From positions 1 to 64,000 of the forward strand of contig JBJOMN010000003.1 of assembly GCA_046052345.1 (NCBI GenBank): a DNA stretch of 64,000 bases. Direction: 5' to 3'. The notes under the pieces are model-generated. The model ran no database searches. It saw nothing but the letters and a program-made list of their open reading frames with translations, and was not told the origin of the DNA. Position 1 is the stretch's first letter. Each line of letters begins with the position of its first letter. Positions 15,969 through 27,746 of this stretch are shown piece by piece. Source of the stretch: Pollutiaquabacter sp046052345. Its GTDB lineage: Bacteria > Bacteroidota > Bacteroidia > AKYH767-A > 2013-40CM-41-45. Made by a program: the position numbers and the translations under genes.

Positions 15969-16742
15969 ATGTGTGGCCGCTACGTAGTCGTTTCAAGCAT
16001 CGAGACCATTGAGAAGCGTTTCAATGTGACCGCAGATCCGGTGACGGTCTCCTTTCCTCCCAATTATAACCTCGGTCCCGGAGCTGTCGCCCCTGTCATC
16101 ACCAATACCGAGCCGAACAAGCTGCAACTTTTCACCTTCGGTCTCTGTCCCTCATGGTCCAAGAAGAGGATGTATCTCTTCAATGCACGGGCGGAAGGCG
16201 ATGGAAATCCGGAAAACGATCCGGCATATACGGGTGGGAAAGGGATCATCAACAAACCCTCCTTCCGCAAACCGATCCGCTCGCAACGGTGCCTGGTGAT
16301 TGCGGATGCCTTCATCGAAGGGACCAAAGAAGAGGGACTGGACAAGCCCTTCGTGGTCTATCTGAAAAGCGGACGGCCATTTGCCATGGCGGGCATCTGG
16401 GATACTTGGGCAGATCCGGAAACCGGCAACACTTTCAATTCGTTCGCCATCATTACCGTGCCGCCCAATACCTTGCTTCAGAAACTCCCCCACCACCGTT
16501 CTCCGGTAGTATTAAGGAGGGCTGACGAATTGCGCTGGCTGCGGGCCGGACATCTCAACGAAGTAACGGAATTGCTGGAGCCTTACCCGGCGGAAGACAT
16601 GAATGCATATCCGATTTCTCCGAGAATCAAGAACCCCCGTAATAACGCACGGGAGCTATTGGAACCGGTTGGGGAAAGAATAGTGCCGGAAACAGATGCG
16701 ATCGTACGGAACCGGTTGGGCTTGCAGGGAATGAAAGACTGA
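15969..16742 (+). CDS. yedK: SOS response-associated peptidase family protein (SRAP, YedK/HMCES)
   Basis: This 257-residue protein starts MCGRYVV; after removal of Met the exposed Cys2 is the residue that forms a covalent link with abasic sites in single-stranded DNA. Further conserved pieces are FNARAEG (Asn and Glu), RCLVIADAFIEG (Glu) and the His in LPHHRSPVVL. The protein should shield abasic sites from breakage during replication. Its start is only 8 bases after the last full heptamer unit of the tract at 15880-15967. Confidence 0.93.
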   Translation: MCGRYVVVSSIETIEKRFNVTADPVTVSFPPNYNLGPGAVAPVITNTEPNKLQLFTFGLCPSWSKKRMYLFNARAEGDGNPENDPAYTGGKGIINKPSFRKPIRSQRCLVIADAFIEGTKEEGLDKPFVVYLKSGRPFAMAGIWDTWADPETGNTFNSFAIITVPPNTLLQKLPHHRSPVVLRRADELRWLRAGHLNEVTELLEPYPAEDMNAYPISPRIKNPRNNARELLEPVGERIVPETDAIVRNRLGLQGMKD

Positions 16743-16818
16743 GCCTTTTTGCTGTAAGAAACAGTCCGGTTCAGGATTCAATAATGGATTCCTGACTATC
16801 GATTATTAAAAACGTATT

Positions 16819-18897
16819 TCAGTAATCAAGAACTTCCCGGATGGCTTCTGCGACTTTTTCCGTGTTGGGGATCATAGTCGCTTCCAGGGTCGAGTTAAGC
16901 GGAATCGCCGGAAGATTCTCCGATCCGATGATTCGCACAGGAGCATCCAGCTGCTCGAAGCACTTGTCCGAGATCATTCCGGCCAAGGCCAATGCAAACG
17001 AGTTTCCAACGGGCTCCTCCGTGACTACGAGGCAACGTCCGTGCTTGAGTGCGGACGAAAGAATCGCCTGCTCGTCGATAGGATTGAGCGTCCGAAGGTC
17101 GGTGATTTCGATGCGACCGGGGAACTTCTTGGCGGCGTTCAGCGCCCAGTAGACTCCCATTCCGTAGGTGATCACTGCCAACGTCGGTTTTTCACCGGGT
17201 TCGGCGGAAAGGACCGTGCGTGCCTTGCCGAAAGGAATGATGTAGGACTCGTCAGGCTCCACAGTCCGGGCCTCTTCCGTCCCTTTGATCTTCGACCAGT
17301 ACAATCCCTTGTGTTCGAGTATGACGCACGGGTTAGGGTCGTAATAGGCGGACTTCAGGAGTCCTTTGAGATCGGCACCCGTGGAAGGGTAGGCGATCTT
17401 GATGCCACGGATATTCGTCAGGACGCTCTCGACACTCGAAGAATGGTAAGGTCCGCCGCTACCGTAAGCGCCGATCGGTACACGGATGATGCAGGAGACC
17501 GGCCATTTGCCGTTCGAGAGGTAATACGAGCGGCTGACTTCCGTAAAAAGCTGGTTCAGTCCCGGCCAGATGTAATCCGCGAACTGTACCTCGACGATTG
17601 GTTTCAACCCGACAGCGCTCATGCCAACCGTACTGCCGATGATAAAGGCTTCCTGGATAGGTGTGTTGAAGACACGATCATCACCGAACTTCTCCGCCAG
17701 CGTCGCCGCTTCCCGGAAAACTCCGCCCAGACGACCGCCTACATCCTGCCCGTATAGCAGGCACTCCTTGTGCTTCGCCATCAGCTCCTGCACGGCGAAA
17801 AGCGCACAGTCCACCATAACGGTTTTCTCCTTGCCGGCAGGTTCACGTTCGCCTGTTTCCGCGGTAACCGGAGTAGGGGCATAGTCGAAGTCGAACAGGT
17901 CCTGAGGGCGCGGATCTTCGGCTTTCATGGCACGGTCGAAGTCCGCTCGCACACGGGCGGTTGACTCCTCCTGTACGCGGTCCAGCTCGATATCACTGAA
18001 GCCGGATTCGGACAACTGGCCGCGGAAACGCGGGAACGGATCCCGCAGCTTGTGCGACTCCAGGTCGTCCCGGTACCACTCACGCCTTACGCCGGACGTA
18101 TGATGTCCTAGCAGCGGCACTTTGGCGTGCAGCATGAAGGGCCTGCGCTCCTCCCGGATGGTTTGCAATATTTCGCTTAGCGTGTTGTACGCGGCGAAGA
18201 AATCGGTTCCGTCGATGGTCCGCACCTCCAGGCCTTTGAAGCCTTTCGCATATTCGTTCGCATCCATGGCACGAATTTCCCTGGCATTCGCCGAGATGTC
18301 CCACTCGTTGTCCTGGATGAAGTAAAGTATCGGGAGTTTCTTCAGGACCGCCATCTGGAAAGCCTCGGCGACCTCGCCTTCGGTGACGGATCCGTCTCCA
18401 AGTGAGCAGACGACAACAGGAGCTTCTCCGGCTTTCGGTCGGTCAAGACCGGTGACCTCGCGGTAGCGGATTCCCAGTGCGATGCCGGTGGTGGGAATGG
18501 CCTGCATGCCGGTTGCCGACGACTGATGCGGGATTTTCGGCATGTCGTCACGGTTCAGGCTGGGATGACAATAATAGGTGCGTCCTCCGGAGAACGGATC
18601 GTCGCGCTTCGCCAGAAGCTGCAGCATCAATTCGTAGGGCTGCATGCCGATGGCAAGAAGGATGGAGTCGTCGCGGTAGTAGGGAGAGACGAAATCCTGT
18701 GATTTCAGTTGAAGCCCCAACGCCAATTGCAGCGCCTCATGGCCGCGAGAAGTGGCATGGACGTATTTCTGGGTGATCTGCGCTTTCTCCTCATAAAGGT
18801 CCGACATCGCACGAGCAGTACACATCAGTTCCCAGGCACGCCGCAGGTCGGATTTTTCCAAGGTGTTTCTTCCCTTCATTTTCGGTTCGGAGAGCAT
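16819..18897 (-). CDS. Alpha-ketoacid dehydrogenase E1, fused alpha and beta subunits
   Basis: This 692-residue protein joins an E1-alpha-like part (about 1-340, with the thiamine diphosphate motif GDGSVTEGEVAEAFQMA and QDNEW) to an E1-beta-like part (about 360-692, with LYGQDVGGRLGGVFREA and VTEEPVGNSFALALAG). Bacteroidota fusions of this kind are usually assigned to branched-chain 2-oxoacid dehydrogenase. It would decarboxylate a 2-oxoacid and pass the acyl group to E2 lipoate. No E2 or E3 gene is adjacent. The start at 18897 has a box-like TAATTTAG only 3 bases upstream; the Met at 18879 is an alternative. Confidence 0.88.
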   Translation of the reverse strand: MLSEPKMKGRNTLEKSDLRRAWELMCTARAMSDLYEEKAQITQKYVHATSRGHEALQLALGLQLKSQDFVSPYYRDDSILLAIGMQPYELMLQLLAKRDDPFSGGRTYYCHPSLNRDDMPKIPHQSSATGMQAIPTTGIALGIRYREVTGLDRPKAGEAPVVVCSLGDGSVTEGEVAEAFQMAVLKKLPILYFIQDNEWDISANAREIRAMDANEYAKGFKGLEVRTIDGTDFFAAYNTLSEILQTIREERRPFMLHAKVPLLGHHTSGVRREWYRDDLESHKLRDPFPRFRGQLSESGFSDIELDRVQEESTARVRADFDRAMKAEDPRPQDLFDFDYAPTPVTAETGEREPAGKEKTVMVDCALFAVQELMAKHKECLLYGQDVGGRLGGVFREAATLAEKFGDDRVFNTPIQEAFIIGSTVGMSAVGLKPIVEVQFADYIWPGLNQLFTEVSRSYYLSNGKWPVSCIIRVPIGAYGSGGPYHSSSVESVLTNIRGIKIAYPSTGADLKGLLKSAYYDPNPCVILEHKGLYWSKIKGTEEARTVEPDESYIIPFGKARTVLSAEPGEKPTLAVITYGMGVYWALNAAKKFPGRIEITDLRTLNPIDEQAILSSALKHGRCLVVTEEPVGNSFALALAGMISDKCFEQLDAPVRIIGSENLPAIPLNSTLEATMIPNTEKVAEAIREVLDY

Positions 18898-19025
18898 GGC
18901 GCTAAATTACGCCAAAAGCACCAAGGATTCAATACGCTTTCTCGACTCACCCGTCTCTTTTTCAGGTATTTGCACCTGGCATTCAGGATCGATCGCCAGG
19001 TCGGCGACTGCATGATATCGAAGCT

Positions 19026-19880
19026 TCAGCCGATTCTGATGCTTCGCATGGAAACGGATCCCATGACGCACTCTTCCGCAAAATAGGAATGCTCCTCCGT
19101 CTTTCCCTGAAGGGCCAGGGAATATAACAGCGGGAGGTAATGGTCGTTGGTAGGAATCGCCAGCCGTGCTGCCGGACCAAGGTGCTCGTAGTGTACAAGC
19201 GAATCGTGTTCATGCAGGTCGATGAGACGCTTTGCGGTCGCATCGAATTCTGCAGCCCACGGATAAACGCCGCCGTTCCAATCGACCATGCCGAGGTTAT
19301 GGACGATATTTCCACTCCCGATGATGAGCACACCCTTGGAACGCAGCCACTCCAGCTCTTTTCCCAACCGGTAGTGCCAGTCGGGTGACTTGGTATAGTC
19401 AATGGATAACTGATAAACCGGAATATCCGCCATCGGATACATCTGAGCGAGAACGGACCATGTTCCGTGATCGAGTCCCCACGCCTCATCAAGTCCTGCT
19501 TCCGCTGAATGGATCCGTTGAGCGGTTTCCTTTGCCAATTGGGGAGCACCCGGAGCGGGATATTGTTTGTCGAACAGTGCTTTCGGGAATCCCCCGAAAT
19601 CATGGATCGTCTTCGGATGTTCCATGGCGGTCACGAAGGTGCCCTTGGTCAGCCAGTGCGCTGAAATGCAAAGGATGGCGCTCGGTCGGGGAATGCCGGC
19701 AGCAGCGCTTTTCCATGCACGGCTGAAAGGATTGTCTTCAATGGCATTCATGGGATTTCCGTGCCCGATGAAAAGCACCGGCATCCGTTCACCGTCCTTC
19801 GGGAGGTTGTCTGCGATGCTTTTGAAGCCGCTGAGAGTAAGCATGGCGAGGGAGCTGCCTAGGAAGCCGCGTCTGTTCAC
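19026..19880 (-). CDS. ygiD: DODA-type extradiol aromatic ring-opening dioxygenase, YgiD-like
   Basis: This protein of about 284 residues belongs to the LigB superfamily. It shows VLFIGHGNPMNAIEDNPFS, ILCISAHWLTKG (metal His), WGLDHGTWSVL (metal and catalytic His) and IIGSGNIVHNLG, the pattern of YgiD-type 4,5-DOPA extradiol dioxygenases. The N-terminus has NRRGFLGSSLAMLTLSGF, a twin-arginine-like signal. No ATG is available: GTG 19880 puts the Arg pair at residues 3-4, while GTG 19955 gives 309 residues. The shorter form was chosen. The natural substrate is unknown. Confidence 0.8.
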   Translation of the reverse strand: MNRRGFLGSSLAMLTLSGFKSIADNLPKDGERMPVLFIGHGNPMNAIEDNPFSRAWKSAAAGIPRPSAILCISAHWLTKGTFVTAMEHPKTIHDFGGFPKALFDKQYPAPGAPQLAKETAQRIHSAEAGLDEAWGLDHGTWSVLAQMYPMADIPVYQLSIDYTKSPDWHYRLGKELEWLRSKGVLIIGSGNIVHNLGMVDWNGGVYPWAAEFDATAKRLIDLHEHDSLVHYEHLGPAARLAIPTNDHYLPLLYSLALQGKTEEHSYFAEECVMGSVSMRSIRIG

Positions 19881-19972
19881 GTTGGTAATCGGGAGATCCG
19901 GAAGAAAGATACGTATTCGTTTCCGGATCGCTTGCGCCAAGTCAAGCACCGGCACTGTTTAAGGGAGAAAGC

Positions 19973-20563
19973 TCAGGACTTCCCCAAAAGTAGGCGAAGT
20001 TCTTCCTGCAGCGATCGGGTCTTGTCCTCGGCGTACCATTTGTGAAGTGACTCTCCGTAGTTCGCGGCAGTAGACGGATCACTTTTAAGTCGCAACACAA
20101 GTTCCTGAGCCGCCTGCGGCCGAGGCCCCCAGGTTCCGGTCACCTCGAGTTCCGCATTCAACTGAATCAGTTTCGGGATGGACCGGGAACCGTTCGTCAG
20201 GAATGCATCGATCAAGGTAGTGTCGCTGTCGCGGTAAAATATCCTCAAATCAATTTTGCCTCCGGATGCTTCTGCCAGCGCATGCAACGCCGCCAAAGAC
20301 TGCGCAGAGTCGCCGCACCACGGTTCTGTGATCACCAGCCAGATGATATTCCCCTTTATTCCGGCCAGACTTTCAAGCGTCTCCGGGTCGGCGCGGAATG
20401 TCTTTTCGTTACGGACGGAACGTTGCCAGTTCAGCCGGTAATAGTCGGCATGTTCGTCGGCGACGGTGGCGTTGGCGATGGCGTCCACGTGCTTTTCGAA
20501 CCGTTTCCTGAATTCCGTGTAGTTGACGGATCGGTCAAGGTATGTTCGGAGGTCCGGAAGCAT
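19973..20563 (-). CDS. Thioredoxin-fold family protein with incomplete CxxC
   Basis: This 196-residue protein has a thioredoxin fold in its second half: NIIWLVITEPWCGDSAQSL, then IDLRIFYRDSD and the cis-Pro segment SRSIPKLIQLN. The usual CxxC is Cys-Gly-Asp-Ser, so only the first Cys remains, as in many Bacteroidota thioredoxin-like (Thioredoxin_9) proteins. A disulfide exchange by a single cysteine or a non-redox role is possible. There is no signal peptide, so it should be cytoplasmic. TACATTCG lies at 20589-20596 on the minus strand, 25 bases upstream, as a possible variant -7 box. Confidence 0.8.
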   Translation of the reverse strand: MLPDLRTYLDRSVNYTEFRKRFEKHVDAIANATVADEHADYYRLNWQRSVRNEKTFRADPETLESLAGIKGNIIWLVITEPWCGDSAQSLAALHALAEASGGKIDLRIFYRDSDTTLIDAFLTNGSRSIPKLIQLNAELEVTGTWGPRPQAAQELVLRLKSDPSTAANYGESLHKWYAEDKTRSLQEELRLLLGKS

Positions 20564-20632
20564 GATGTTTTGAATTAAGGTCTGGAAGCGAATGTAAATG
20601 ATGTAAAAAGGGTCCTGTCGGAGGGTCTGACA

Positions 20633-21712
20633 TCAGGATACATCACTTCCTTCTTTCAGCCTTTCGGCGTTTTCCGCTACCTGTAACGCATCGAGCATCT
20701 CCTGGATGTCACCGTCCACGAAATTCTGAAGGTTATACAGCGTGAGTCCGATACGATGGTCGGTGATACGGCTCTGAGGATAGTTGTAGGTCCTGATCTT
20801 CGCCGAGCGGTCTCCGGTCGAAACCATCGTTTTCCGCTTACGCGCCTGTTCTTCCATCCGTTTGTTGAGCTCCATCTCATAGATACGTGAGCGAAGTACG
20901 GAAAGCGCTTTCTCGTAGTTCTTGATCTGCGATTTCTCGTCTTGACATTGCGCGACCACTCCGGTCGGTAAGTGTGTCAGCCGCACGGCGGAATAGGTCG
21001 TATTCACCGATTGGCCCCCGGGCCCCGAAGAGCAGAAAAGGTCCTTTCGGATGTCGTTGGCTTTAAGGTCTACGTCGAACTCATCGGCTTCCGGCAAAAC
21101 GACTACGGTCGCCGCTGAGGTGTGGATGCGTCCTTGTGTCTCGGTAGCCGGTACCCGCTGTACACGGTGGACGCCGGATTCGTACTTCAGCACACCGTAT
21201 GCGCTTTCTCCGTGCACGTTAAAGATGACTTCCTTGAATCCTCCGGCGGTGCCTTCGGTAAAGTCGACCACTTCGATCTTCCAGCCTTTTCTTTCGCAGA
21301 AGCGCGTGTACATGCGGTAAAGGTCGCCGGCGAAGATGCTCGCCTCGTCCCCTCCCGTGCCGCCTCGTATCTCCACGATGGCGTTTTTCGCATCCTCCGG
21401 ATCGGCTGGTATCAGCATTACCTTGATGATCTCCTCGAGGGATTCATTACGTCCCTGAAGTTCGTCAAGCTCCACTTTGGCGATCTCCCTGAACTCATCG
21501 TCTTTTTCATTCAACACCACCTGTCGGGCGTGCTCCAGATTGCTCTGTACGTTTTTGTATTCGAAATATTTTTCCACGATCGGCTGCAGCTCCTTGTATT
21601 CTCGGTTGAGCTGGGCGAATCGCTTCATATCCGACATGGCCTCGGGTGAACTCAATTCCCCTTCCACGTCCATGAACCGCCGGTGAATGGCTTCCAGTTT
21701 GTCAAGTAACAT
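20633..21712 (-). CDS. prfA: Peptide chain release factor 1
   Basis: This 359-residue factor recognises UAA and UAG stop codons. The GGQ peptidyl-tRNA hydrolysis motif is in SSGPGGQSVNTTYSAVRL (about residues 230-247), and the stop-recognition P-x-T loop region precedes it (RVQRVPATETQGRIHTSAAT). The length matches RF1 (about 360) and not a programmed-frameshift RF2. It starts 4 bases after the purM-like gene stop, so both are probably co-transcribed. Confidence 0.96.
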   Translation of the reverse strand: MLLDKLEAIHRRFMDVEGELSSPEAMSDMKRFAQLNREYKELQPIVEKYFEYKNVQSNLEHARQVVLNEKDDEFREIAKVELDELQGRNESLEEIIKVMLIPADPEDAKNAIVEIRGGTGGDEASIFAGDLYRMYTRFCERKGWKIEVVDFTEGTAGGFKEVIFNVHGESAYGVLKYESGVHRVQRVPATETQGRIHTSAATVVVLPEADEFDVDLKANDIRKDLFCSSGPGGQSVNTTYSAVRLTHLPTGVVAQCQDEKSQIKNYEKALSVLRSRIYEMELNKRMEEQARKRKTMVSTGDRSAKIRTYNYPQSRITDHRIGLTLYNLQNFVDGDIQEMLDALQVAENAERLKEGSDVS

Positions 21713-21716
21713 CTTC

Positions 21717-22898
21717 TTATCGGTAAATGATCCGTCCTTCAGGACCGGTCAGTTGCAGTTCTTTCCCTTTTCCGGCCTCGCAGCGGCCGATGACCTGTGC
21801 CTCCAGTCCGAAGGATTTCGCAGTGGCAATCATCCATTCAGCGTATTTGGGGTCGCAATACGCCTCCATCCGGTGTCCCATGTTGAACACCTGGTACATC
21901 TCTTTCCAGTCTGTTCCGCTTTCCGCATGAATCAGTTCGAATAGCGGCGGAACCGGGAAGAGACGGTCTTTAATAACAGTGAGATCTTCGATGAAGTGGA
22001 GGACTTTGGTCTGGCCTCCGCCGCTGCAATGCACAAGTCCGTGTACCGCGGAACGGTTTTCCATCAGTAACTGTCTTATGACCGGCGCGTAGGTGCGTGT
22101 AGGAGAAAGCACCAGTGCTGCGGCATCGACGGTGCACCCTTCACCGACATTTATTTTGTCGGTCAGCGCACGGCTGCCGCAATACGTCACCTCGCCGCTC
22201 AGTTCGCCGTCGTAGCTTTCCGGATATTTTTCTCCTACGGATTTTCGGAAGACGTCATGCCGGGCGGAGGTAAGTCCGTTGCTTCCCATTCCGCCATTGT
22301 ACGTGCTTTCGTATGTAGTCTGGCCATAGGAAGCGAATCCTACGATCACGTCTCCGGATCGGATGCCGTCGTTGGAGATCACCTCGTCCCTGCGCATCCG
22401 GCAGGTGACGGTCGAGTCTACGATCACGGTGCGCACGAGATCGCCCACGTCGGCGGTCTCTCCTCCGGTAAGGACGATGTTCACGCCATAGCTGCGAAGC
22501 ATCTCGCAGACTTCTTCGGTCCCTTCAATGATCGCCTTTACCACTTCGCCGGGAATCAGCCGTTTGTTGCGGCCTATCGTGGAGGAAAGCAGGATGTTCT
22601 CCGTGGCTCCTACACACAGCAGGTCGTCCGTATTCATGACGATGGCATCCTGAGCGATTCCTTTCCAGACGGAAAGGTCGCCGGTTTCGCGCCAGTAGGC
22701 GTAGGCCAGGGAGGATTTGGTGCCTGCACCGTCGGCATGCATCACGATGCAGTGTTCCTCGCTTCCGGTCAGATGGTCGGGTACGATCTTGCAGAACGCC
22801 CGGGGCCACAGGCCCTTGTCCAGGTTCCGGATGGCGCGATGAACGTCTTCCTTGGTCGCTGAAACCCCGCGGGAGGTGTATTTGGCGGAATCATTCAT
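21717..22898 (-). CDS. purM: Phosphoribosylformylglycinamidine cyclo-ligase (AIR synthase), Bacteroidota form
   Basis: This 393-residue protein has the PurM/SelD fold: VMHADGAGTKSSLAY (ATP and metal loop), MNTDDLLCVGATE, VLTGGETADVGDLVRT and the C-terminal VHCSGGGQTKVL and FNMGHRMEAYC. It closes the imidazole ring in purine synthesis. It is about 45 residues longer than the E. coli enzyme, as Bacteroidota homologues generally are. The start MNDSAKY at 22898 was chosen; extensions upstream run into the terminator of the preceding gene. Confidence 0.9.
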   Translation of the reverse strand: MNDSAKYTSRGVSATKEDVHRAIRNLDKGLWPRAFCKIVPDHLTGSEEHCIVMHADGAGTKSSLAYAYWRETGDLSVWKGIAQDAIVMNTDDLLCVGATENILLSSTIGRNKRLIPGEVVKAIIEGTEEVCEMLRSYGVNIVLTGGETADVGDLVRTVIVDSTVTCRMRRDEVISNDGIRSGDVIVGFASYGQTTYESTYNGGMGSNGLTSARHDVFRKSVGEKYPESYDGELSGEVTYCGSRALTDKINVGEGCTVDAAALVLSPTRTYAPVIRQLLMENRSAVHGLVHCSGGGQTKVLHFIEDLTVIKDRLFPVPPLFELIHAESGTDWKEMYQVFNMGHRMEAYCDPKYAEWMIATAKSFGLEAQVIGRCEAGKGKELQLTGPEGRIIYR

Positions 22899-22909
22899 GG
22901 TGTGGATTC

Positions 22910-22951
22910 TTGAAATAAAAAAGCGTTCCGCCGTCAACGGGCGGAACGCTT
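22910..22951 (-). terminator. Rho-independent terminator after the PorE-like gene
   Basis: Perfect 12-bp stem (22921-22932 with 22940-22951) and the loop GTCAACG, followed on the minus strand by a T-rich run. It lies 17 bases after the stop of the OmpA/LysM gene and directly before the purM start. Confidence 0.9.
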
Positions 22952-22968
22952 AAAGGTATTCAAGGGCA

Positions 22969-25377
22969 CTACTTCGCAGCGATGCGTATACGCTTTCCGA
23001 CTCGGAAGTCGGCGTCGGCCATGCCCTTGTTCAGTTTCTTGAGGTCGCCCTCTTTCATGTTGAGTTTCTTGGCGACCGTCTTGAAGCCGTCGTCGCCTTT
23101 TTCGAGGACGTAGAACTTCTTGTCGTAATCGGTGTAGTCACCGTTCATTTCGACCTTCAATTCCATTCCTTCGTAAAGCTGTTCTGTCTTGATGCCGTTC
23201 AACGCCTTGAGGTCTTTCACCGTTATGCTGTACTGCTTGGCGACTGAATTATAGGTGTCGGTCTTCTTGCAATAGTAGATTTCACCCGGTCCGGCCGGCT
23301 CTGCAACCTTCGGGGCTTCCTGCACCTCCACCTTGGTAGCGGTTTCCGTGCTGGTTACAGGGGCGGGAGCCGTCTCCTGAACGATTTCCGTAGAGCTGTT
23401 CGGGTCCATGTAATTGGTCTTCAGTACACGGAACTCGGTCCGGCGGTTGAGCTGGTGCGCTTCTTCTTTTTGTTCCTTGGTGGGAAGCGTGGCGATGAAG
23501 GCGTCGTCCAGACGGTCGCCTTTCTTGAAGCTGCCACGGTCCTTGTCAAGTGTACGCGGCTGGGTGGCGCCATAACCTTTGGCGACCAGTCGCTCCGGTT
23601 GGATTCCGGCCTTGATGAGGTAGGCCACGACGGACTCGGCACGGCGCTGCGAGAGCGTGTCGTTCGTCATAGGGATCGGACGGGAGTCGGTATGCGAGCC
23701 GAGCTCGATGGTGATGGTCGGGTTCTCGGTGAGGATCTGTACGAGTCCGTCGAGCGACTTCTTGGATTCAGGACGCAGGTCCCACTTCGCCAGATCGTAG
23801 TATACTTCAGGGAGTTCGATGGCACGCAGCGTGGAACGCAGTGCAAAGTCGAAATCACCGATGAAATCCTTCGACTGTTCGAGTCCGACCGTCGAAACCT
23901 CCAGGTACTTGTTGAGATAGGTGCGCTGGGAAGCGGAGATCTTGTATTTGGTCTCCGGTTTCAGGTCGAACTTGTAATTGCCGGTGGCATCCGTCTTGAA
24001 CGGAATGGAAGAACCGTCGCTGCCGAAAAGTTCGATGGAGGTGCCTGCGAGCGGCTCCTTGGTGTCCAAGTCGTATACGCGGCCGGAGATCGTGAAGGTA
24101 AGCGGGGCCAGGTACCAGGAGTAGACGTCATCGCCGCCTTTACCGGAGGGACGGTTGGAGGAAAGGAAGCCTTTTTCCGGATTCAGCTCATCAATGATAT
24201 AGGCGAAATCATCGAAGGAGGTATTGATAGGGTATTTCAGGTTCTCGGGAGTCTTCCAGCTCTCACCGGCTCGCTTCGCCTTGAAGATGTCCAGGCCGCC
24301 CATGCCAAGGTGTCCCTTGGAGGAGAAGTAGAGCGTATTGTCGGAGGTGAGGAACGGGAACATGTCATCCGTAGGCGTATTGATGATCGGACCCAGGTTC
24401 TTGGGCGCGCCCCACTCCTTGCGGTTCTTGTCGTATTCACTTACCCAGATATCCTTGCCGCCTATTCCGCCCTTCATGTCGGACACGAAATACAACAGTT
24501 TGCCGTCGGGCGAAAGGCATGGCTGGCCCACGGTGAAGCTGTCGGCTGCCAAAGGAATGAGTTTGGGCTCTTCCCAGGAATCGGCCAGGCGGGTAGTGAA
24601 ATAGATCTGACAGTTGCCGTATTTTCCTTTCTCTACTTCGCACCGGGTGAAAAACATGTCGTTGCCGCGGGAGTCCAGGAAGGCGGCTCCGTCATTGGCT
24701 TCGGTATTGAGCGGCGCGGTCAGTGCGCGCGGCGTGCTCCATTTGCCTTTCTTGTCGACTGTCGCTTCGAACAGGTCCTGGAATTTCTCGCCGGTACCGC
24801 CGTCGTTCGCTTTCCCCATGGCTTCCTGACGGGAGGAAGTGAATACGATGGTGCGATGGTCTTTCTTGGCATAGGCGGCGCCGAAATCGTTGTACTTGGT
24901 GTTGATGGCGGCCAGATTGTCGATACGGGCGCGTGTAGGCTTGTCTTTCCATTTCTGGGCCTGCTCGCAGGTACGTACTCCAATCTCACCGCGCTTGTCG
25001 CCGGGACTTGCGGTGATGAACTTCTGATACTGTACGATCGCCTCCGAATACTTTCCGGATGCCTTCAGCGCATCGGCGTAACGGACGATGGCCTCAGGAT
25101 CCTTGATGCCCGCCTTGAGCGCCTTGAGGTACCAGGCTTCCTGGTTCTTGACATCATTCGTCATGCGGTAGCATTCAGCCGTCTTGAAAATGATTTCGGC
25201 TTTCTTGGCCTTGTTCTTCTCTTTCGAGAAGGCTTTCTTGTAGAGTGTGGCTGCATCGAAATAATCGCCTTTCATGAAGGCCATATCGGCTTGGTATGCC
25301 GGACCGCGCTGCGCATTCGCAATGAGTGCCGAAATGCAGAATACCGCTGTGAAAATCAGTCTTTTAAGACTTTTCAT
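22969..25377 (-). CDS. PorE-like OmpA family protein with TPR, PD40 propeller, CRD and two LysM domains
   Basis: This 802-residue protein has a signal peptide (MKSLKRLIFTAVFCISALIANA), TPR helices (about 25-130), a PD40/WD40-like propeller (about 145-425, with PCLSPDGKLLYFVSDMKGG), a carboxypeptidase-regulatory-like domain (about 428-490, FTISGRVYDLDTKEPLAGT) and an OmpA peptidoglycan-binding domain (about 525-640, ELGSHTDSRPI and LSQRRAESVVAYL). This order matches PorE of the type IX secretion system. Two LysM-like domains follow (about 699-802, DTYNSVAKQYSI and GFKTVAKKLNMKEGD), giving extra peptidoglycan contact. A T9SS role is inferred from architecture; related OmpA proteins of unknown role exist. 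The terminator at 22910-22951 ends it. Confidence 0.82.
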   Translation of the reverse strand: MKSLKRLIFTAVFCISALIANAQRGPAYQADMAFMKGDYFDAATLYKKAFSKEKNKAKKAEIIFKTAECYRMTNDVKNQEAWYLKALKAGIKDPEAIVRYADALKASGKYSEAIVQYQKFITASPGDKRGEIGVRTCEQAQKWKDKPTRARIDNLAAINTKYNDFGAAYAKKDHRTIVFTSSRQEAMGKANDGGTGEKFQDLFEATVDKKGKWSTPRALTAPLNTEANDGAAFLDSRGNDMFFTRCEVEKGKYGNCQIYFTTRLADSWEEPKLIPLAADSFTVGQPCLSPDGKLLYFVSDMKGGIGGKDIWVSEYDKNRKEWGAPKNLGPIINTPTDDMFPFLTSDNTLYFSSKGHLGMGGLDIFKAKRAGESWKTPENLKYPINTSFDDFAYIIDELNPEKGFLSSNRPSGKGGDDVYSWYLAPLTFTISGRVYDLDTKEPLAGTSIELFGSDGSSIPFKTDATGNYKFDLKPETKYKISASQRTYLNKYLEVSTVGLEQSKDFIGDFDFALRSTLRAIELPEVYYDLAKWDLRPESKKSLDGLVQILTENPTITIELGSHTDSRPIPMTNDTLSQRRAESVVAYLIKAGIQPERLVAKGYGATQPRTLDKDRGSFKKGDRLDDAFIATLPTKEQKEEAHQLNRRTEFRVLKTNYMDPNSSTEIVQETAPAPVTSTETATKVEVQEAPKVAEPAGPGEIYYCKKTDTYNSVAKQYSITVKDLKALNGIKTEQLYEGMELKVEMNGDYTDYDKKFYVLEKGDDGFKTVAKKLNMKEGDLKKLNKGMADADFRVGKRIRIAAK

Positions 25378-25504
25378 AGTGTTACTGGTTGTACGTTGAG
25401 GGTGATGGAGCATGCTTGCTCTTGCGAGCAAAGGAAACAATGATTTTTGTCTTTGCCAAAGTGAGTTTTCAGCCGAAACGAGGGCCGAATTTAGTAAAAA
25501 AAAG

Positions 25505-25529
25505 ACGGCCGCCCCACAGGGACGGCCGT
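25505..25529 (-). terminator. Rho-independent terminator after glutamine synthetase
   Basis: Stem ACGGCCG / CGGCCGT extended by CCC/GGG, followed on the minus strand by a long T-run near 25496-25503. It lies 28 bases after the glnN stop. Confidence 0.85.
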
Positions 25530-25556
25530 AAAAATGGACCCCGGAAAACAGGGCTT

Positions 25557-27746
<2,190 letters not shown>

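Noticed and set aside
15214..15996. Minus-strand frame of 260 codons running through the heptamer tract and paaY
   Set aside because: It is antisense to paaY and its N-terminal part is translated repeat sequence.
16762..16792. Imperfect inverted repeat CAGGA...TCCTG between the convergent SRAP and E1 genes
   Set aside because: Only about 5 bp pair and no T-run follows.
23455..25443. Open frame of 662 codons on the plus strand, opposite the PorE-like gene
   Set aside because: The minus-strand frame has a signal peptide, recognised domains and a terminator; the plus-strand translation shows no domain and reflects GC-biased codons.
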